A stretch of DNA of 30,054 nucleotides from CAZQSL01 sp964595945 (lineage in GTDB: Bacteria > UBP15 > UBA6099 > JAJRTR01): contig CAZQSL010000035.1 of the NCBI GenBank assembly GCA_964595945.1, positions 1 to 30,054 on the forward strand, read 5' to 3'. The notes under the pieces were generated by a model. That model saw only the letters and a list, made by a program, of their open reading frames with translations. It was not told the origin of the DNA and did no database searches. Shown here piece by piece: positions 7,821 through 16,375 of this stretch (within the stretch, counting starts at the first letter, position 1; each line of letters starts with the position of its first letter). The translations under genes and the position numbers were made by a program.

Positions 7821-7847
7821 CCCCGAATCCCGCAATGGGATTCGGGG
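7821..7847. terminator. Hairpin between convergent genes
   Basis: An 11-bp perfect stem, CCCCGAATCCC/GGGATTCGGGG, with a 5-nt loop lies directly beside the permease stop codon. On the plus strand it is followed by CTATTTT, an acceptable terminator for the upstream redox operon. On the minus strand no U-run follows, so it may only protect the 3' end of the permease message. Confidence 0.55.
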
Positions 7848-8750
7848 CTATTTTGCGTACATGACGATGATGGCAGAGCCGGCAAGTATCAGGGTAGCCC
7901 CCGCGAGATTGCGTTTCAGATTGCCTTCACGAAAAACGAGTCTGCCGAGAAATACCGTGATGATAATGCTCAGCAGGGTGAGCGTTTTGACATAGGTGGC
8001 GCTCGACTCGATGTGGATGGCAAGCTGTATCGCGTACATCTGGGCGAGGAATGCCGAGGCCCAGAAGACTGTTTGGATGAGATTGTCGCGGTTGAGGGCA
8101 GCTTTGACGATTTCGCGCCCGGATCGCCGCGAGACGAAAAAAGTGCCGACGAACGTGCCGGAGCAGAACATCCATATCAGTGTGTAGGAATAGCCTGACG
8201 ATGCTTCGATCGCGGGTTTGTCGCACACGGAAGTGAGACCGTAGAGAATGGCGGAGATGAGCATGGCGCGGGAGGCGGGTTTGACGAAGGCCTCCTTCAT
8301 CGGAGAGAGAAAACCGCCGCCAGGTGAGATATTCATCACATAAGCGCCGGCGCACGCGATCAGGATGCCAGCTAATGTGACGGCGTGTGTGTTTTCTCCG
8401 AGAAGCAGCACGTTCCACGGTATCATGAACATCGGTATGAGCCCGAGAAGCGGCTGTGATGCGGAGATGTCTTCCTTTTGGATGACGCGTACCTGAGTGA
8501 GCGATGCCGCCGCGTTGGCTGCTATGGTGATAGCTGTGAAGATGGCGAAACGGCGGAGATCGGTGATGTGTGGCTTTTCGAAGACTGCAAGCGGCAGTAG
8601 AATCAAAAAACCCATCAGGCGATTGGTAAATATTATTATGTCGGCCGGGACTGATACTGCTTTTTTGACGTAGACGGTTCTGAGCGCGATGAGTACCGCA
8701 CAGAAGATCGAAAGCTGTATCCATAGCGTTTCTATGAAGAATTCGTTCAT
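7848..8750 (-). CDS. EamA/DMT-family permease
   Basis: This 300-residue integral membrane protein has about ten hydrophobic segments arranged as two repeats (about residues 5-140 and 160-298), the pattern of EamA drug/metabolite transporters. The second repeat ends in LAGATLILAGSAIIV, as usual. A charged loop containing SRRSGREIVKAALNRDN separates segments within the second half. The substrate cannot be predicted. The ATG at 8750 opens the frame; the nearest GAGG is 13 bases upstream, rather distant. A promoter is visible upstream, so the gene may be expressed apart from bamA, which lies 255 bp upstream on the same strand. Confidence 0.85.
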   Translation of the reverse strand: MNEFFIETLWIQLSIFCAVLIALRTVYVKKAVSVPADIIIFTNRLMGFLILLPLAVFEKPHITDLRRFAIFTAITIAANAAASLTQVRVIQKEDISASQPLLGLIPMFMIPWNVLLLGENTHAVTLAGILIACAGAYVMNISPGGGFLSPMKEAFVKPASRAMLISAILYGLTSVCDKPAIEASSGYSYTLIWMFCSGTFVGTFFVSRRSGREIVKAALNRDNLIQTVFWASAFLAQMYAIQLAIHIESSATYVKTLTLLSIIITVFLGRLVFREGNLKRNLAGATLILAGSAIIVMYAK

Positions 8751-8777
8751 GTGTGTCCGTCTACCTCGCTGGGATGA

Positions 8778-8806
8778 ATTATCGTATATGCATGGTCAGC
8801 GGACAA
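8778..8806 (-). promoter_or_regulatory. Candidate promoter of the EamA permease
   Basis: On the minus strand, TTGTCC (8801-8806) is 17 bp from GATAAT (8778-8783), about 28 bp before the start codon. Each box has one or two mismatches to consensus. Nothing else could be supported in the 8807-9005 spacer. Confidence 0.5.
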
Positions 8807-9005
8807 GTGTATGGATGATGTTTGAAATGGCGAGCGTAAGGTATGAAATTCACTTATAATCGCTGAATCTGAAGACTGACAGAATGAATTGAGAGATGGG
8901 AATCATAATGGGCAAATATATCTGGTCATGGCGCTCTTGCGGCGAAGATCGTGATCGATAAGCCGGGGAAATAGTGCTTCTGGTGCAAGTATCTCTGCCT
9001 CCCGG

Positions 9006-10772
9006 TCAGAAGAGGTGGCCGAATCCGAAATGGAAATTGGTATCGCGGTTGGACAGTGCGTAGGCGTAGTCGAGACGCACGGGGCCGGTGCCGAGCTGTG
9101 GGATTTTCAATCGTATGCCTGCGCCGATTGATTTTTCGTATTTGAGCGGCGAGAGGTCGAGTTTGTCGTTCTTGCCCCACGCGTGGCCGGCATCGGCAAA
9201 CGCTACGACGCCGAGGTTGCCGGAAAGTGATACGCGGTATTCCGCGTTGTAGAGTACCATCTTGTTGCCCTCGAAAGCATCCTCTTCGTAGCCGCGTATC
9301 GAGTTGGCGCCGCCAAGCTCGAAGTAGTCGACCCGCGGTATATCGTTCCATGCGAATCCTGCCGATGCGTGAAACGCGAGTGATTGCTTTTTGGCGAGGC
9401 GGCGAAAGCGGCGGAAGTCGAGTGTGAGTTTCTGGTAATCGAATGAACCTCCGAGCAGCCCTCCGTTGAGTCGTAGAGAAGCAGAATCATAGCGTCCTTT
9501 CCCGGGGTTGAAAACATTGTCGCGCGTGTCCGTGCGGAGCGTGGTTGTGAGACTGCGCGATGTGCCGTCGAGATAGTCGTAGGCATGGGGTTCGACGTTG
9601 ACACGTTCGGATTTGACGCCGAAATAGAAACGCGTATTGTCCGATAGTGGGCGTCCGGCGGTGATGGAAAATCCGCTTCTCAACTCTTCGTAATCCGGGT
9701 CGTCAGTCGAATTGGTCAGTGAGTAGTCGTACTCTTTCGAAGTTTTATAGAGAGAAGTCTCGATGCTTGTGCGGTGGCGGTCGAGCCAGGGTTCGACATA
9801 AGTCAGCTCGTAGTTGTTGCTGCGGCTGCCGCGCTCGAAGGAAACATCGGCACGGCGCCCCTTGCCCTTTAGATTGCGATTGCTGTAGGTGAGTCCTCCG
9901 GCGAAGCCGGTACTGTTGCTGTAGCCGCCACTGAAGCCATAGCTTCCCATCGGGCCTTCTTCGACCTGAATGATCACAATGACGTTGCCGGGTTCGTCGG
10001 CAGCCTCGATACGGGTGCGTACATCGTCGAAGTATCCGAGGTTGTAAATCCGCTGGAGGTCCGCGCCGATCAGATTGGAATTGTAGGAGTCGCCGGCGAC
10101 AGTTTTCATCTCGCGAGTGATGACATAGGGTCTGGTTTTCCCGTCGGTGGCAATGATGTAGTCATCGGAAGTCAGCGGCTCGTTGGAATCGGGGTCAATG
10201 TCCGCGTTTTTCGTGATGTACTCGACTTTGACTGTCTTGATCGTGCCTTCGGAAATGATGAAGACCGCCCTGCCGCCGTCGAGCCCGACATCGAGTACAC
10301 GGGCGGCGATATATCCGCGGTCAGCGTAAAGTCTTTCAAGTGATTCGATATCGGCCCGAAGAGTTTTTGAGTTGAGGACGCTCCCGGGTCTGAGGGTAAC
10401 GGACTTGAGCAGGTCGGCTGCCGCAAGGCTTGCGTTTCCGGTGAATTCCACCTGTGAGACAACCGGGTTTTCGTTTACGACAAACGTGATTTTCGCGCCG
10501 CCGTCATATTCTGACAATGAGACTTTCACGTCTTTGCTGAAGTATCCGAGATCGAAGATGTGCTGGAGGTCGGATTCGAGGGTTTCAGTCGAAAGCGGCG
10601 CTCCGGTTTTTGACGTGGCGGCGGAGAGGATGACGTCATCCGGGATTTCGTAGTTGCCGGTGACCTCGACCTGTTTGATGATAACATCGGATGCAGGAGG
10701 CGAAGATTGTGAGGCAGTTGCGGCAAAGAGAGATGCAGTCAGTAGTATTACGGCGAAAATTGAGCGATTCAT
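9006..10772 (-). CDS. bamA: Omp85/BamA-family outer-membrane assembly protein, short form
   Basis: This 588-residue protein has a cleavable signal peptide (about 1-22). Three POTRA domains follow (about 30-102, 103-175 and 176-275), each with the GYF/GY motif near its end (DLGYFSKDVKV, DRGYIAARV, NLGYFDDV). A 16-strand-type barrel spans about 285-588. The barrel contains the family SIRGYEED motif (VRGY/F) and the protein ends in phenylalanine, the outer-membrane beta-signal. By family it inserts beta-barrel proteins into the outer membrane. E. coli BamA has about 810 residues and five POTRAs, so this is a reduced version; a TamA-like role is possible. No skp, lpxD or other usual bamA neighbours are present, so it could be a second copy. 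The start has GGAGG about five bases upstream. Confidence 0.88.
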   Translation of the reverse strand: MNRSIFAVILLTASLFAATASQSSPPASDVIIKQVEVTGNYEIPDDVILSAATSKTGAPLSTETLESDLQHIFDLGYFSKDVKVSLSEYDGGAKITFVVNENPVVSQVEFTGNASLAAADLLKSVTLRPGSVLNSKTLRADIESLERLYADRGYIAARVLDVGLDGGRAVFIISEGTIKTVKVEYITKNADIDPDSNEPLTSDDYIIATDGKTRPYVITREMKTVAGDSYNSNLIGADLQRIYNLGYFDDVRTRIEAADEPGNVIVIIQVEEGPMGSYGFSGGYSNSTGFAGGLTYSNRNLKGKGRRADVSFERGSRSNNYELTYVEPWLDRHRTSIETSLYKTSKEYDYSLTNSTDDPDYEELRSGFSITAGRPLSDNTRFYFGVKSERVNVEPHAYDYLDGTSRSLTTTLRTDTRDNVFNPGKGRYDSASLRLNGGLLGGSFDYQKLTLDFRRFRRLAKKQSLAFHASAGFAWNDIPRVDYFELGGANSIRGYEEDAFEGNKMVLYNAEYRVSLSGNLGVVAFADAGHAWGKNDKLDLSPLKYEKSIGAGIRLKIPQLGTGPVRLDYAYALSNRDTNFHFGFGHLF

Positions 10773-10945
10773 GTTTCCTCCATGGTGAAACAGTGCGGGT
10801 TGCGCAGGATGTCTGGCGGTGCTGTTATTTTGCGCGGCAAGGCATCGCGTGGCGCATGGGTAAGGCAGTCACGCCGCGTGTGACAGGAAATGCCTTTTTG
10901 AGGATGGACAGTGGCGCCGCTGCCGACGTGGCTGTGCGGCTTATG

Positions 10946-11608
10946 TCAAATCAACCGGCTGCGGTGCGGGAGCCGGCGACGTTCGAGCACGAAGAAAACT
11001 GCGAATATGATCAGAGGGAGCAGAAAGCGGACAGTGTTGAAATCGGAGATGGCAGGTACAATGCCGGAAGGGCCGGCATCGAGGCCGAACGCGACCTTGA
11101 TGATGCCGGACCCCGGGCCGGAAAGGGGCGGTGCGACCTCGATCATGGCAAGTCCGGCGATCGCCATGAGAGTGGCTGGCAGGGCGGCCCACACAGGCGC
11201 GAGACCGCAACGCCGGGTGATGAGGCAGAATACTGTCGCTATGGCTGGCGCTGCGCAGTATTTGATGAAAAACAGTCCTGCGGAGAGCAGTGCCGCGAAT
11301 GAGGGACTCGTGTAGGACGTGAGGCTGCCGAACAATCCTCCTGCCTGGAGGCAGATCATCGACATGAAGCACAGCATCGCGAGCGGTACGGCAGTGAACT
11401 GAAAGACCGGAGGTCTGCCGCGAAACGGGCGGAGATGGGACTCGAATGAATCCGCGAGCGCCGCTACATCGGCAATCAGTGTAGCGTGGGACTCGGCGCG
11501 GCTGAGGTCTTCGGCATGGTCGGAAAGTTCCAGCATGACACGTGAAATATATTCGGGCGGCAGGCCTCTGCCGGTGAGTTGCTGTTTCAGGCTGTCGAGT
11601 TCGTTCAT
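10946..11608 (-). CDS. PadR-associated membrane protein (HAAS/DUF1700-like)
   Basis: This 220-residue protein has a helical soluble N-terminus (about 1-65, with LPPEYISRVMLELSDHAEDL resembling the HAAS helical domain) and then four or five hydrophobic segments (about 70-92, 103-132, 138-158 and 195-214). It ends in a basic tail. Proteins of this type often sit directly after a PadR regulator and are thought to act in membrane sensing or stress. The ATG at 11608 is seven bases past the PadR stop; an alternative TTG at 11647 would overlap the PadR gene and lacks support. The family assignment rests on context and N-terminal pattern only. The 173-bp gap to bamA holds nothing I can name. Confidence 0.65.
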   Translation of the reverse strand: MNELDSLKQQLTGRGLPPEYISRVMLELSDHAEDLSRAESHATLIADVAALADSFESHLRPFRGRPPVFQFTAVPLAMLCFMSMICLQAGGLFGSLTSYTSPSFAALLSAGLFFIKYCAAPAIATVFCLITRRCGLAPVWAALPATLMAIAGLAMIEVAPPLSGPGSGIIKVAFGLDAGPSGIVPAISDFNTVRFLLPLIIFAVFFVLERRRLPHRSRLI

Positions 11609-11615
11609 CGGAAAT

Positions 11616-11963
11616 TCACGCACCAGTCGTTGATCTGCCGAGTACAAGGGCTATGCCGCCATGAGCCGAGTCCCATTCGTTAGACAGATCGGCGAGCCGC
11701 TGAGTTCCTTTTTTTGTGAGGCTGTAATAAAAGCGCGGACGGCCATCGACGGCGAGACGTTCGCTCGTGAGACAGTCATCTTTTTCGAGTGCGTGCAGGA
11801 CGGGATATATGCTGCCTTCGCCAAATGAAAGTGATTCGCGGGAACGCTCTCTGATCGCCTTGACGAGTTCGTATCCATACATCTTTTTTTCGGCCAGCAG
11901 CGAGAGCACGAGCAACTCGGGGACACCGTTGAGAAAATTGGGATTTGTGACGCGGCGCTTCAA
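11616..11963 (-). CDS. PadR-family transcriptional regulator
   Basis: This 115-residue winged-helix protein has the PadR signature: LLVLSLLAEKKMYGYEL (residues 17-33), the wing-region FGEGSIYPVLHALEKDDCL and FYYSLTKKG (79-87). PadR proteins are usually dimeric repressors answering to phenolics, drugs or membrane stress. The start is a TTG at 11963 with AGGAGG six bases upstream; no ATG fits better. It is followed seven bases later by a membrane protein gene, the usual PadR partner. The promoter region carries an ATACCT-N9-AGGTAT repeat just past the -10 box, so autorepression is likely. Confidence 0.9.
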   Translation of the reverse strand: MKRRVTNPNFLNGVPELLVLSLLAEKKMYGYELVKAIRERSRESLSFGEGSIYPVLHALEKDDCLTSERLAVDGRPRFYYSLTKKGTQRLADLSNEWDSAHGGIALVLGRSTTGA

Positions 11964-11985
11964 TGATACCTCCTGATCCGAGGGG

Positions 11986-12006
11986 ATACCTCGAACTGTC
12001 AGGTAT
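11986..12006. promoter_or_regulatory. Putative PadR operator
   Basis: ATACCT (11986-11991) and AGGTAT (12001-12006) form a perfect inverted repeat with a 9-bp spacer, placed directly at the expected transcription start. A third ATACCT half-site lies at 11966-11971, overlapping the ribosome-binding site. PadR operators are commonly described as ATGT/ACAT-type repeats, so this assignment rests on position and symmetry. Confidence 0.55.
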
Positions 12007-12007
12007 T

Positions 12008-12035
12008 ATTATATGTCGTCATCGAAAAACGTCAA
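12008..12035 (-). promoter_or_regulatory. Sigma70-type promoter of the padR operon
   Basis: On the minus strand TTGACG (12030-12035) is 16 bp from a consensus TATAAT (12008-12013). Transcription would start within the inverted repeat at 11986-12006, which fits repression by promoter blocking. Confidence 0.7.
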
Positions 12036-12084
12036 CCCGGGTATATGAAAGACGTGCGGGGCGAAGAAACCGACATGTGAAAAC

Positions 12085-14172
12085 TCAGTCGAAAAGCGAC
12101 TGCTGGCCGGCTGAAGTGTCTGGTGCTGGTGAATCCGCTTGTGGGGCTGACATGGCATCATCGCTGTTGAGCAGATCGGCGAGTGAGGCTTCTTCGATGA
12201 TAGTGATGCCGAGATCAGCCGCCTTTTGGCGTTTTGAGCCGGCAGACTCGCCGCAGACGAGGTAATCGGTTTTTGCCGATACCGATGAAGACACGCGGCC
12301 TCCGGCGTCCTCGATCATGCGTTTTACATCGTCGCGCGGGCGGCTCAGCGTGCCGGTGATGACGAAGGTTTTTCCCGCGAGAGCGGTGCCTTTCGGTCTT
12401 GTGTCAGCAGTCATGTTGACGCCGGCGAGCTTGAGTTTTTCGATAACTTCGGCTGTGTGCGGCTGTGCGAAAAACTCGGTGATGCAGGAGGCGACGACAG
12501 GACCGATTTCCGGGATGGCGATGAGAGCGGCTGTATCCGCTACGGAGATGGAGTCGAGACTGCCGAACGCTTCGGCGAGGAGTTTTGCGGTGCGAGCGCC
12601 GACCTGGCGTATGCCGAGAGCGTAGACGAGGCGGTCGAGTGGCGACTGCCTGCTTGCGGCGATGCCGTCGATAATGTTGGCGGCCGACTTATCGCCCATG
12701 CGGTCGAGGGCGGCGAGAGATTGGCGCGTGAGGGAGTAGAGATCGCCGAAATCTTTCACGAGACCGGCATCGACGAACTGTGCTACGAGGCTCGGGCCGA
12801 GGTTTTCGATATCCATTGCGCCTCGGGAGCAGAAGTGTTCGATGCGCGCCTTCACTTGAGCGGGGCACCAGGGATTGGGGCAGCGTAGGACGGCTTCGCC
12901 CTCATTTTTGACGGCAGTGGCGCCGCATGCCGGGCATTGGCGCGGGAAGGCGAATTTTACGAAATCGCCGGTGCGATCGGCAGTGACGACGGAAACGATC
13001 TGGGGAATGATCTCGCCGGCCTTGCGCACGATCACAGTGTCGCCGACACCGATGCCGAGGCGGTCGATCTCGTCTTCGTTGTGGAGAGTGGCGCGTCGTA
13101 CCGTGGTGCCGGAAAGCAGGACAGGGGCAAGGTCTGCGACCGGAGTCATCGCTCCCGTGCGGCCTACCTGCACGGTGATGGCGAGGACTTTCGTCGGTTT
13201 CTGTTCGGGGGGGAATTTATAGGCGATGGCGTAGCGCGGGTGGTGGCTTGTCTCGCCGAGCCGGGTGTGGAGCGCGAGATCGTCGAGCTTGATGACGATG
13301 CCGTCGTTTTCATAGTCGAGAGAGCTGCGTTCCGTTTCCCATTTTTCAATGAAGGATATGACCTCGTCAATGCCGTCGAGGACAGTGGTGTGGGCCTCGG
13401 TCCTGAGGCCGTACGAGCGTATCAGTCCGAGGCATTCGTGGTGGGTGGCAGGCATGGCGGGGCCGGAGAGCCGGAGCCAGTAGAAAAACGCGTCGAGCGG
13501 CCGCTGTGCCGTGATTTTCGAATCAAGGAGCTTGAGAGAGCCGGCGGTAGCGTTGCGTGGATTGGCAAAAAGCTGTTCGCCGCCGCGTTCGCGGTCTTCG
13601 TTGAGTTTTTCGAAACCGGCGCGGGGCATGAATATCTCGCCGCGGACTTCCACAATGTCGTCGTCGGAGAAATTGCCGTAGAGGCGGAGCGGGATGGATT
13701 TGATAGTGCGGACATTGGCGGTGATGTCGTCACCGGTGGCACCGTTGCCGCGTGTGGCGGCCTGGGTGAGGACTCCGCCACGGTAGATGAGGGAAACGCT
13801 GACGCCGTCGATCTTGATTTCCGCCACATATTTTAGTTCAGTGCCTTCGCCGAGCGATCTTGTGATGCGTGCATCGAAATCGCGCAGGTCGCCGGAGTTG
13901 TAGGAGTTGTCGAGTGAAAGCATCGGCACCTCGTGGCGTACTTGAGAAAAGCCTTCGATGGGAGCGCCGCCGACCTTCATGGTGGGTGAGCCGGGCGTGA
14001 CGAATTGCGGGTGCTCGCTTTCGAGCTGCTTGAGGCGCGTGAACATCATGTCGAAATCGTAGTCGGAGATTTCGGGCGAATTGTCGATGTAATAGCGTCG
14101 CGAGTGATGCTCGATCGCGGTGCGGAGCTGTTCGATTTCTGTCTGAATGAGTGTAAGGTCGTTCGTTGTCAA
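12085..14172 (-). CDS. ligA: NAD-dependent DNA ligase
   Basis: This 695-residue enzyme seals nicks using NAD+. The order of domains is complete: N-terminal Ia domain with HHSRRYYIDN and DYDFD (22-40), adenylation domain with the catalytic Lys120 in KIDG and ATRGNGATGDD, OB fold with VGRTGAMTPVADLAPV, a four-cysteine zinc finger (CPAC ... CPNPWCPA), helix-hairpin-helix repeats and a C-terminal BRCT domain (about 605-680, GKTFVITGTLSRPRDDV). The length is normal. The start is TTG 14172, preceded seven bases upstream by GGAG, and it overlaps the upstream stop in a TTGA. It is the last gene of a four-gene operon with galT, moaC and an unknown gene. Confidence 0.97.
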   Translation of the reverse strand: MTTNDLTLIQTEIEQLRTAIEHHSRRYYIDNSPEISDYDFDMMFTRLKQLESEHPQFVTPGSPTMKVGGAPIEGFSQVRHEVPMLSLDNSYNSGDLRDFDARITRSLGEGTELKYVAEIKIDGVSVSLIYRGGVLTQAATRGNGATGDDITANVRTIKSIPLRLYGNFSDDDIVEVRGEIFMPRAGFEKLNEDRERGGEQLFANPRNATAGSLKLLDSKITAQRPLDAFFYWLRLSGPAMPATHHECLGLIRSYGLRTEAHTTVLDGIDEVISFIEKWETERSSLDYENDGIVIKLDDLALHTRLGETSHHPRYAIAYKFPPEQKPTKVLAITVQVGRTGAMTPVADLAPVLLSGTTVRRATLHNEDEIDRLGIGVGDTVIVRKAGEIIPQIVSVVTADRTGDFVKFAFPRQCPACGATAVKNEGEAVLRCPNPWCPAQVKARIEHFCSRGAMDIENLGPSLVAQFVDAGLVKDFGDLYSLTRQSLAALDRMGDKSAANIIDGIAASRQSPLDRLVYALGIRQVGARTAKLLAEAFGSLDSISVADTAALIAIPEIGPVVASCITEFFAQPHTAEVIEKLKLAGVNMTADTRPKGTALAGKTFVITGTLSRPRDDVKRMIEDAGGRVSSSVSAKTDYLVCGESAGSKRQKAADLGITIIEEASLADLLNSDDAMSAPQADSPAPDTSAGQQSLFD

Positions 14173-14858
14173 AGGGGTTCTCCATGAGTGCCGTTGCCAC
14201 CGTACAGGCGGTTGATCAGTTCGGTTTCGCGATGTTCGATGATGGCGAAATAACTGTCGAGTGTTTCCCGGTGGTTTATGAAACAGTGATATGTCCTGAC
14301 CGAGAGGTCGAAGAGATCGCTGTTGCGGAGGAAGCTTTTAGGGACGATCCTGAGGATTTTCTTGAGGTCGTAATCAGTGCTTTTTGCAACTTTTGCGCAG
14401 AGGGAGAAACCGCTCATTGTGCACTGCAGTGTACGGAGTGCCGTAGCGTGATTTGTGCATTTGCGGGCGAGGATGGAGTATTGCTGTTCGGAGAGCGCTT
14501 CGGGGAGAGTGTCCCATGAGGCGAGGATGTTTGACATGCAGGAGTTGACGCGGGTGGTGGTGTCATTTAGTTCGATGATGTCTTCGAGAGTATCGACTAT
14601 GAGTCTGGGGGCGAGGTGTCGCATGAGCCAGCTTCTCGATGTTTTTTTAAAGGCGTCGTCGCGTCCGGCGAACTTGTCTTTTTCGTGGGGTGGGGGGTAG
14701 AGTACGCAGAAGAAGAGTTCTCTTACGTCGTCGATTTCGTCGATGTCGGCATAGGTCGCCTCGAAGCGTCTGCGCTGATAATCATAAATTAGGTGTTCCG
14801 CTTTTTCGAGTTTGAGTCTGTCCAAAATGGCAATCCCCATGAGGATGTCATAATTCAT
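14169..14858 (-). CDS. Unknown helical protein between moaC and ligA
   Basis: I do not recognise this 229-residue protein. It is hydrophilic and appears mostly helical, with no signal peptide or membrane segment. It carries scattered cysteines (for example ELFFCVLYPPP, TLQCTMSGFSLCAKVAK) without a clear metal-binding pattern. The middle part (MRHLAPRLIVDTLEDIIELNDTT shape, about residues 79-101) and the C-terminal LDSYFAIIEHRETELINRLYG are strongly amphipathic. It overlaps the 3' end of moaC by 11 nt and the start of ligA by 4 nt, so it is translated from the same message. No good ribosome site precedes ATG 14858; an in-frame ATG at 14840 is an alternative. Coupling to ligA might suggest a DNA-related role, but there is no direct evidence. 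Confidence 0.7.
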   Translation of the reverse strand: MNYDILMGIAILDRLKLEKAEHLIYDYQRRRFEATYADIDEIDDVRELFFCVLYPPPHEKDKFAGRDDAFKKTSRSWLMRHLAPRLIVDTLEDIIELNDTTTRVNSCMSNILASWDTLPEALSEQQYSILARKCTNHATALRTLQCTMSGFSLCAKVAKSTDYDLKKILRIVPKSFLRNSDLFDLSVRTYHCFINHRETLDSYFAIIEHRETELINRLYGGNGTHGEPL

Positions 14859-15333
14859 TTCTGACGAAATCGCCGCTCTTGCCGCCGGTTTTCGAGATAA
14901 GGCGGATAGAGGTGATGGTCATGTCCTTCTGGACAGCCTTGCACATGTCATAGATCGTGAGAGCGGCGGCGGAGACGGCGGTGAGGGCTTCCATCTCCAC
15001 GCCAGTCGTGTCGGTGGCGGCTGCCTCGGCAGTGATGACGATGACGCCTGACTGCTGGTCGATATCGAAATTCACCTCGACAGATGCGAGTGCGATCGAG
15101 TGGCACAGCGGGATGATGCCGGGTGTTTTTTTAGCGGCCATGATGGCAGCGACGCGGGCAACCTGAAGGACGTCTCCTTTTGGCAAGCTGCCTGAAACGA
15201 TCAGCGCGGCGGTGGATGGCAGCATGCGCACTTCGCCGGCAGCGACGGCGCGGCGGGCCGTGCGTGACTTGTCAGAGATGTCTACCATGCGGGCGGCGCC
15301 GTGTCCGTCTACGTGTGTAAGGTGTCCGGTCAT
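14848..15333 (-). CDS. moaC: Cyclic pyranopterin monophosphate synthase
   Basis: This 161-residue enzyme carries out the second step of molybdopterin cofactor synthesis, converting the GTP-derived cyclic intermediate made with MoaA into cPMP. Diagnostic segments are the N-terminal MVDISDKSRTARRAVA, KGDVLQVARVAAIMAAKKT, IPLCHSIAL, TDTTGVEMEALTAVS and CKAVQKDMTI, ending with GGKSGDF. Length is typical. Its start overlaps the galT stop by 4 nt (ATGA) and its end overlaps the next gene. No other moa genes lie in the window, so the rest of the pathway must be elsewhere if it is functional. Confidence 0.96.
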   Translation of the reverse strand: MTGHLTHVDGHGAARMVDISDKSRTARRAVAAGEVRMLPSTAALIVSGSLPKGDVLQVARVAAIMAAKKTPGIIPLCHSIALASVEVNFDIDQQSGVIVITAEAAATDTTGVEMEALTAVSAAALTIYDMCKAVQKDMTITSIRLISKTGGKSGDFVRNEL

Positions 15334-16337
15334 AGTTGTGTGATAGAAGTATTTCGCATTATTTCAGCCGCGACTTCAGGTGGTGTCGGGTTGATATAAA
15401 AGCCGGTCCCCCACTCAAATCCGGCGACGTGGGTGAGGCGCGGCAGTATTTCGATGTGCCAGTGGTAGTAGTAGTCCTGCGCCGTGTTGAAAGGTGATGT
15501 GTGGAGCACGAAGTTGTAGGGAGGATATGTCAGGGCTGTGTCGAGACGTTTGACGGCGTTTTGGAAACATGACGCGAAGTAGGGCAGAATCGCGTCGTCC
15601 ATGTCCTGCATGCGGCAGCTATGGTCTTTGGGCAGCACCCATATTTCGTAGGAAAACCGTGACGCGTATGGGGTGAATGCGACGAAATGCCTGTTTTCTT
15701 CGATGACGCGTTCGCGTGAGGCGAGTTCTTGTTCGATCATGTCGCAGAAGACGCAGGAGCCCTTGTCGGCGCGGTAGTTGAGAGTGCCGGAGATTTCCTC
15801 CGCGATACGTTTCGGGACCGAGGGAGTGGCGATGAGCTGTGAATGCGGATGGGCGAGCGAAGCGCCGGCGGCCTGTCCGGCATTGCGGAAAATCAGCACG
15901 TATTTTATCCTCTCGTCGCGTTCGAGCATGCGGATGCGCTCGCGGAATATCCACGCGATTTTTTCCATGTTGTTGAAATCGTGAGAGGAGAGGGTGCGCT
16001 CGTGGATGGGGGATTCGATAATTACCTCGTGGGTGCCGATACCGTTCATCATTTCATAGATGCCATTGGAGGAAGGATCGAACTCGCCATCGAGCGTAAG
16101 AGCGGGATACTTATTGGAGACGACGCGCACGTGCCAGCCAGGTTCGTCGGGCTCAGTGTCTTCGTCTCTTATGACGAGCACCTCCGGGGGAGTCTTGTCT
16201 TCGTTGCCGGGGCAAAAGGGGCAGAAAGGTGAACTGTGCGGGGGCGTGGCAGGCGTAAAATCCGTCGGCCTGTCGCTTCGTTCCGTACTTATGATTACCC
16301 ACCGGCCAAGCACCGGATCGCGTCTGAGCTGAGACAT
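15330..16337 (-). CDS. galT: Galactose-1-phosphate uridylyltransferase
   Basis: This 335-residue HIT-superfamily enzyme of the Leloir pathway exchanges UMP between UDP-glucose and galactose-1-phosphate. The active-site HPH is at 163-165, with His165 the expected nucleophile. Zinc ligands are Cys39 and Cys42 (CPFC) and probably His103 or His112. The start RRDPVLGRWVIISTER is diagnostic, as is YYHWHIEILPRL near the end. A second CVFC pair (about 195) precedes the C-terminal half. It is the first gene of the galT-moaC-unknown-ligA operon, with GGGAG upstream. A -10-like TATAAT lies at 16370-16375 on the minus strand. Confidence 0.95.
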   Translation of the reverse strand: MSQLRRDPVLGRWVIISTERSDRPTDFTPATPPHSSPFCPFCPGNEDKTPPEVLVIRDEDTEPDEPGWHVRVVSNKYPALTLDGEFDPSSNGIYEMMNGIGTHEVIIESPIHERTLSSHDFNNMEKIAWIFRERIRMLERDERIKYVLIFRNAGQAAGASLAHPHSQLIATPSVPKRIAEEISGTLNYRADKGSCVFCDMIEQELASRERVIEENRHFVAFTPYASRFSYEIWVLPKDHSCRMQDMDDAILPYFASCFQNAVKRLDTALTYPPYNFVLHTSPFNTAQDYYYHWHIEILPRLTHVAGFEWGTGFYINPTPPEVAAEIMRNTSITQL

Positions 16338-16369
16338 GCTGTGAATACTCCCTGCACGATTGAGTATAA

Positions 16370-16375
16370 ATTATA
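16370..16375 (-). promoter_or_regulatory. -10 box upstream of galT
   Basis: A consensus TATAAT on the minus strand lies 32 bp before the galT start. No convincing -35 is found at 16-18 bp, so the call is tentative. The divergent galT/priA spacer (16338-16527) shows no other clear signal. Confidence 0.4.

Noticed and set aside
8896..8961. A 21-codon plus-strand open frame between bamA and the permease gene
   Set aside because: It is very short and has no recognisable similarity or firm promoter. The nearby TTATAAT and GAGAG could be chance.
12937..13836. A 299-codon plus-strand open frame inside ligA
   Set aside because: It is the antisense of a fully recognisable ligase gene and has no family motif. 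Similar shadows inside priA, ribokinase and the GGDEF-EAL gene were dropped for the same reason.
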